A stretch of DNA of 5,893 nt. Source: Aquabacterium sp. (GTDB lineage: Bacteria; Pseudomonadota; Gammaproteobacteria; Burkholderiales; Burkholderiaceae_C). Of the stretch, positions 5,391 to 5,893 are shown piece after piece. The stretch is from positions 1 to 5,893 of the forward strand of contig JAGNPA010000132.1 in the NCBI GenBank assembly GCA_017989885.1, read 5' to 3'. Each line of letters opens with the position of its first letter. Position 1 is the first letter of the stretch. A model generated the notes under the pieces. That model did no database searches and had not been told where the DNA came from. It was given only the letters and a program-made list of their open reading frames with translations. Both the position numbers and the translations under genes were made by a program.

Positions 5391-5893
5391 ATGAGCCAAC
5401 ACCTTGCCCTCATCACGAAAACCCAGAGCCTGATCGCCGCCGGTGACATCGTCGGCGCCGAATCGGCCCTGGCTGAACTGGCCGACACCGAAGGCGACGG
5501 CGCCCTGATGGTCGTGCTCGATCAGCTGCCGCCCAAGGACGTGCTGGCCGTGATCCGCGAGTTCGACACCTCCAAGGAGTCGGTCGTCAACCTCGTCATC
5601 ACGCCCGAGCAATTCGCCCGCGCCGTCGTGATCGAAAAGCGCTACAAAGACCTCAGCCACACGCACCTGCGCGGCATGGTCAACTCGGTCATCTTCCGCG
5701 AAGACGCCGACCCGCTCGCCTTCCTCAACGCCCTGGCCGCCATCGAAGGCGGTGCCGAGGCCCTGGCCAACTACTTCTCCGAAAAGTGGAGCCGCATCGA
5801 GGCTTTCGCCCGCACCGGCCGCTTTGACGCGGTCGACGACGATGGCGAGATCCTCAGCGAGAGCGATCTGATGGCCTCGGCCTACGCCCGCCC
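5391..5893 (+). CDS. Uncharacterised helical protein, truncated by the window end
   Basis: The frame is open from ATG at 5391 to the window edge (167 codons). AAGGA at 5379-5383, seven bases upstream, is the best ribosome site in the cluster, and the gap to the previous stop is only three bases. The start MSQHLALITKTQSLIAAGDIV and the following residues look like short paired helices. GALMVVLDQLPPKDVLAVIREFD recalls the helical repeats of the MgtE N-terminal domain, where LPP-x-D marks helix starts, but this is a weak resemblance. No membrane segment, signal peptide or catalytic motif is visible in the part present. An acidic stretch (FDAVDDDGEILSESD) lies near the edge. It is the likely fourth gene of the HPF-J-domain transcript. 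Confidence 0.8.
   Translation, partial: MSQHLALITKTQSLIAAGDIVGAESALAELADTEGDGALMVVLDQLPPKDVLAVIREFDTSKESVVNLVITPEQFARAVVIEKRYKDLSHTHLRGMVNSVIFREDADPLAFLNALAAIEGGAEALANYFSEKWSRIEAFARTGRFDAVDDDGEILSESDLMASAYAR

Noticed and set aside
4614..5666. A 350-codon open frame on the minus strand across the J-domain and unknown genes.
   Set aside because: It is the shadow of three well-supported plus-strand genes, with a Val/Gly/Ala-rich product and no recognisable domain.

Overview
The window looks like chromosomal DNA of a high-GC betaproteobacterium, most likely of the order Burkholderiales. This is inferred from the strong G/C third-position bias, the compact overlapping genes and the protein families; no marker gene fixes the taxon. 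No tRNA, rRNA, CRISPR array, transposase or integrase is visible.

Layout. Positions 1-39 are the last codons of a plus-strand gene that begins outside the window. A 123-base convergent gap with two stem-loops (40-162) separates it from a minus-strand gene (163-768). That gene encodes a small multi-pass membrane protein resembling the MASE1 sensor domain, but with no output domain attached. A short, unusually AT-rich stretch (about 732-775) at its 5' end holds a 13-bp inverted repeat. It faces a divergent plus-strand pair: a short MarR-type winged-helix regulator (812-1156) and a large hybrid sensor histidine kinase (1153-4134). The pair overlaps by four bases (GTGA). The kinase has two membrane segments flanking a Cache-like periplasmic sensor, then PAS, HisKA, HATPase, receiver and HPt domains, so a whole phosphorelay except the terminal response regulator lies on one chain.

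After a 53-base gap with a weak hairpin, a second plus-strand cluster follows. It contains an HPF/RaiA-like ribosome-associated protein (4188-4562), a J-domain-only co-chaperone (4559-4834, ATGA overlap), an uncharacterised protein with a very acidic tail (4842-5387), and a second uncharacterised protein that runs off the window (5391 onward). Tight spacing suggests one transcript.

How they may work together. The first block looks like a sensing module: a membrane protein, a transcription factor and a phosphorelay kinase arranged around one shared control region. The second block looks like a protein-synthesis or stress module, joining ribosome hibernation to a small Hsp70 co-chaperone and two unknown partners. 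Both functional readings are inferences from domain content and gene order. I see no clear evidence of a wholly new defence or mobile system. The most interesting items are the output-less MASE1-like protein divergent from the MarR-kinase pair, and the two unknown genes following the HPF-J-domain pair.
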